From Chionis minor (taxonomy: Eukaryota > Chordata > Aves > Charadriiformes > Chionididae), in contig VZSF01006581.1 of NCBI GenBank assembly GCA_013398295.1, positions 206,948 to 270,947 of the forward strand: DNA of 64,000 bases, read 5' to 3'. Positions 37,385 to 64,000 of the stretch are shown here, in pieces (positions within the stretch are counted from its first letter, which is position 1; each line of letters opens with the position of its first letter). The notes below the pieces were generated by a model. The model saw nothing but the letters and a program-made list of their open reading frames with translations. It did no database searches and had not been told where the DNA came from. The translations under genes were made by a program, and so were the position numbers.

Positions 37385-40342
37385 GTGAGTGAGTAACCAG
37401 GGAGGAGAAGTGTTCTCCAGGTTGATGTTTTGAGGGTAAAGCCTTGTAAAAGTAGTACAGCACTTTGCCAGGCTTTTGCATAGGTCAGCATACTCCCTGT
37501 TTGCTTGCTGTTACTGTGGTGTTTAGATTGCAAATTTTACCCCAGAAACACTTGCTTGGAAACTTCTGCAGGCAACGCATGGGCTCCTGAGCTTGTGAGT
37601 CCCTCTTGACATTATTTTCTCCTGCAAAAATAACTACTTGTCTAATACATGTTAAGATAGTGAATCTTTGAACCCCAAATAGTCTCATTATTCTACTTTA
37701 TCCGATGGGATTAAAAAGCAAAAGCATGTGAGCTATTTGGGAAGACACTGACTTGCAGTTCTGTCATCTCAGTCAAAACTGAGTATGTAGGAATCCAAGT
37801 GGCATGTTTTGCATGAATTCGTTGCACAGGAGGAGAATGAAGATCACTTCTCATAGCACTGATACACATGGAGCTGTGCATATACTGTGTCTCACAGGGA
37901 ATTCACCTCATTAAAAGGACCCAGCACTTAGTGTATGTTTCTATCCAGCCTCTCTCTGCCCTGTTGAATTCTGCCTCTGCTGGCTCCTCTCTCTCTGCAG
38001 TTTAATGCGACTTTGGAGCTCTAGCATGAGGGTGGCAACATGGGGACTGTCCTGGCAGAGGCAGTGAGATGGGAAAGGTTCATTGTGGAGGTGGAAATTC
38101 TGTTTTTTACATCTTTCCATAGTAATTTCTCCCCTTCTGTGCCTCATCCTTTTTCGAATAGAAAGTTAACAGTATGTAGAGACAGAACTCAAAGATGATC
38201 GGTCGTCTGAGTTGAAGAAAACACAGCTTATTGTTGCTGACTAAGCTGAATTTCCAAAGCCAGCTCTGTCATTAGAGAGGGCCATTTGGGAATGGAGACT
38301 CGATCCGTTTGGAGTCTGGGGAACAGAAATTAGTATTATTTTTTTTTAATCTTGATTCATCTGCTGCCTTACAGTGTGACCTTCAGTAAGATTTGCTATG
38401 TCTGTTTCTCCAGTGGAAAATTATTTCTGTAGTATACTTTATATTTACAGTCTTACAACTATTCTGAATATCTCATTGGGGCTGAGGTTTCATTGTGCGC
38501 TGCACAAGCCAGTCCCTGTTCTGTTGAGCTTACAGCATAGAAATTATTTGAGATAATACTTAATGATCATTGTAAGGCTTGTGTAAAGAGCAGTCAGACT
38601 CTTTTCCATCTGCTGTCACAAAGTTAGCAATATTACATCTCTTCATGTAAAATCTGCTTGGGTTTTTTTGTCTCTGCTTCAAGCTGTACCAGCAGTTTGG
38701 AAAACAGCCTGGTGGGAGTCTTTAGAGTGGGACTTTTGGCCTCATCTGTGAACTGATATTTTCCCTGACTCACAAGGATTTTTTTCTGTTTAGTAATACG
38801 CATTACAAAATAAGCATCTGTCTCACAAGTAATTTCTTTTCTGGTGGAGGTAGTTGTTAAAACCTTGGCTTTACTATATAAGAACCTAATGTCTTTCTCA
38901 AACTCACGGATAAACTAGTCCTTTAATACTCATTGTTTTATCAGAATGATAGTGACAAAAAGTCTCAAAAATGGGAGGCATGGAGAAAGGATGAAGAACT
39001 GTTTTGGTAGTACTTGTTATTGTTGTGCCTCCTGGTGTTGTAAGCTGTGCCAGTGGAGCAGGTGGTTAGAGGGATTGTATGTGGTGGAGCACATGCCTGT
39101 AGGAGTGTGGGTGTGTGAAGAAGAAAGGTTTTGAGAGCAAAAAAAGTTTTTTTAACTTTTACAGAGAGCTCATTTTGAGCATCATGGACTTGTTGAGCAA
39201 CATCTGGCTTTCATTCTTGCACTGTGCTGGGAGGGAAAACAGGTGCTCCCCAAAATGCGCCTGTCTCCCAAGTAATGCGCGCCTGGGTGTTGTTGCTGTA
39301 GTTAAGTCACACTTATGGCAAGGGAGAGAAAACTACACAGTGATTTTATTTTATTTTTAAACCAAGGAACAATTTAGTTGCTTTCTCTGGTGTTTATGTT
39401 TTAGACGGCTTGCTGTTTGTTGGCTTTGTTGAGCATTTTATCCTGGAAAAATAACAACATATGGTGAAATAGTCTGCTGTCATAAACACAAAGCGGGAGG
39501 TGAGAGAGCTTCGTAACAAGAAACTTTCACGTATTTGAGACCAACCCAAATTTATGTCGTGCTGTTGGTGATTTAAAACTGGCTTCATGCTCTTCAGTGG
39601 CACATGGGGGAACATGAGGAAGGTTTCAGGAGACGTTTCCTCTCCAACTGCCACTGAATCAGTTGGCGGCAGTTGAGTGTGCAGTGCGTGGGCAGCCTGT
39701 GCCCGCCGGCTCTGTGATGCCTGAGGGACGAAGCCCCTTTGGAGCTGAGTTTTGAGAGCCCCAGAAGAACATGAGTTCCCAGGACAAGTAGGGGAGCCTT
39801 GTAGAGAGGGGAGGGAACCATGGAAATGGGGAGCTGTAGGGGAAGAGAGCTGGTGGGAATTCCAAGCATCCTGCTGGGCTCAGGACAGCCATATCCTGAG
39901 GGCTTGGCAAGTCACTGGACACGTCATCATCAGTATGAGAGCAGGGCAAGACCGAGAATGTGAGGGCTCTCTCCTCCTCTTGTTAATTTTGGAATATAGG
40001 CTAGAATAAAGGGGGTTCAAGTTTTGTGTTCAGTGGCATGAAGAGAAGTGGGGGAAGGCCAGGTATGCCGGCTCTGTTTGCTGCACTGTTTGCAAATCTC
40101 ACCCAAGGCAAATGCTGAGTCCTTGTACGCTGTCAGGACCTTTCTTCCAAAGGCCGTTAATTACAATTGTTCTGTCAGGCTCCCGCACAAACGGTGTGCG
40201 TCACTTCCCAGGGAACAGGTCTGCCTGCTGACAGGCGAGGGATGCTGCCCACCTAGCACCTGCTGATCCTGCCATTTCATCTCAAACCCGTTAAATACCA
40301 CGAATCCATACCGAGAATTGACTTTTTCTTTTTAAATTGCAG

Positions 40343-40749
40343 GATGCAAAGAGAAGGTGCCATCATGTGAATGCAAAACAGCTAAATGAGAAACAGGACA
40401 CCTGGGAAGGCTGAGCCAAAGCTGCTTGTGCACAGGATGACAGACTGATTTGCTGCTGGAGACGAGATTGAGGAAACCCCTCCTCCTCCAAGAGACTTTC
40501 CTGAGTGAAAGGAGAGGAACAGGAGGAAGTACAGAAAAGAGCAATGGGAATTGAGGGCCATGGTTACTTGAGATAAATGGCAGATCCCTGGGAGTCTATC
40601 CGCGTAGCTGTTTGCTTTAGCTTTGTCTCTCTCCGCAGCTGCTCTTTCTTTTCGGCGAGCTGCTGTTGGGTAGTGCCGCAGCAGCGCTGGAGATCTCAAG
40701 AGCAAGGTGGGTGCCGAGCGTGAGGAGGGGGTGGGCAGCCCGCCTCACC
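40343..40749 (+). other. NDST2: Probable NDST2 5' UTR part of the first coding exon
   Basis: A pyrimidine-rich acceptor (TTTTTCTTTTTAAATTGCAG) ends at 40342, and no donor clearly separates it from the NDST2 ATG, so this stretch is probably 5' UTR. It contains several upstream ATGs with short ORFs: 40344-40370, 40371-40385, 40386-40448, 40544-40576, 40560-40571 and 40577-40723. A second acceptor-like site (TCTCTCTCCGCAG) ends at 40638; using it would leave 40639-40749, which has no upstream ATG. Which acceptor is used cannot be settled from sequence alone. Confidence 0.6.
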
Positions 40750-63404
<22,655 letters not shown>

Positions 63405-63832
63405 GAGGGACTCCCTTGCCCCCAGTGCCATTGGGATGTGTGGTGCTCCGACGTGTGCTATGATCCCATCTCTTGTCAAGCCAAAACAACTGGACAAATG
63501 AGCAGGAGCAGAGAATGTGCATGTGGAGCCTTTCCCCACCATTAGGAAGGGCTGCTGCCTCTGACGCGGCCCTAGGGGATGGAGTGCAAGTCACGTTCTC
63601 GAGTATTAATGGTTTGTGACACTTTTTTACTTACAGGAAGGACTTGGAATGCCTACCCTATTTTGAGCAGGGGAGACAGCACGGTTAACACTTTCTGTTA
63701 AATTACTCTTCTTGGTATATGAATAGCCCCTAGCTGGAGGGTTAATGTGTTACTCCCCTGCATCCAGAAGTAAAGGTGAGCCCACTGCTGAGAAAAGAGC
63801 AGCAGCTTAATAAACAGGGAATCTAGTCCAGT
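63405..63832 (+). other. NDST2: NDST2 3' UTR (approximate end)
   Basis: This runs from the stop codon to about 18-20 nt beyond the AATAAA hexamer, roughly 430 nt. The exact cleavage position is inferred; CA dinucleotides lie near 63829-63830. No AU-rich destabilising element is obvious. Confidence 0.6.
63809..63814 (+). terminator. NDST2: Polyadenylation signal AATAAA of NDST2
   Basis: This canonical hexamer is the first AATAAA after the NDST2 stop on the + strand and is followed within about 40 nt by a T-rich stretch. Confidence 0.7.
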
Positions 63833-64000
63833 GAACCCCAGCTTTTATCCACGAGCGTACTTGGCAACGGCAAGGTCCAAGAACGCCTTGTTCCTGCCCC
63901 TGCAGGGACCAGTGGCCACGGTCATTACTCAGAGTGCCACTGTGCGCGCCTGTTGGGGACTGCAGCCCCTGGCAGACAGGTACCAGACAAGGTTGCCTCT
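63833..64000. other. 3' flank of NDST2
   Basis: No coding signal is visible. In mammals ZSWIM8 lies convergent to NDST2 on this side; nothing in these 170 bases lets me confirm it here. Confidence 0.3.

Larger units (their letters stand above)
33944..40342. other. Non-coding stretch upstream of NDST2
   Basis: It includes two CpG-rich patches, two splice-bounded candidate segments (34196-34314 and 37273-37384) and an AATAAA at 40005-40010 followed by a T/GT-rich stretch. It is probably intronic or promoter-proximal sequence of NDST2. Confidence 0.4.

Noticed and set aside
40666..40749. In-frame N-terminal extension of NDST2 from TTG
   Set aside because: There is no ATG in the extension, and the ATG at 40750 matches the family N-terminus with a good initiation context.

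Overview
The window is vertebrate nuclear DNA, most likely from a bird. It holds one spliced gene with large introns and GT-AG junctions, GC content is moderate, and a CR1 retroposon 3' end with its ATTCTGTG-type tail lies near 6.8 kb. No operons, bacterial genes, viral genes, CRISPR arrays or tRNA/rRNA genes are visible.

The only gene I can support firmly is NDST2 (bifunctional heparan sulfate N-deacetylase/N-sulfotransferase 2) on the + strand. All 13 coding exons (40750-63404) can be read from splice sites and homology. The reading frame is intact and encodes 879 residues: a type II membrane anchor, a lumenal N-deacetylase half and a C-terminal PAPS-dependent sulfotransferase half. The probable 5' UTR begins at an acceptor at 40342, or alternatively at 40638. 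The 3' UTR ends near an AATAAA at 63809-63814.

Region by region: 1-40 kb is non-coding as far as I can tell. It contains four CpG-rich patches (about 2.1, 23.5, 35.5 and 36.7 kb), a G-quadruplex motif, a (TG)n tract, a pure-pyrimidine tract, a short tandem duplication, the CR1 tail and several acceptor/donor pairs that could be 5' UTR exons of NDST2 or exons of unannotated transcripts. The strongest such pair encloses 14121-14181. The strongest promoter candidate is the CpG-rich patch at 23.2-23.65 kb. A short coding-like stretch lies on the minus strand at about 2.6-2.7 kb; I could not assign it to a gene. From 40.3 kb to the end the window is NDST2 exons, introns and a short 3' flank.

In the cell NDST2 works in the Golgi. 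It removes acetyl groups from GlcNAc of the growing heparan sulfate/heparin chain and transfers sulfate from PAPS to the freed amine, the step that allows later epimerisation and O-sulfation. Nothing here looks like a new biological system. The observations most worth checking are the 5' structure of NDST2 (uORFs set by acceptor choice, unknown first exon), the unassigned coding-like block at 2.6 kb, and the possibly bidirectional CpG island at 23.5 kb.
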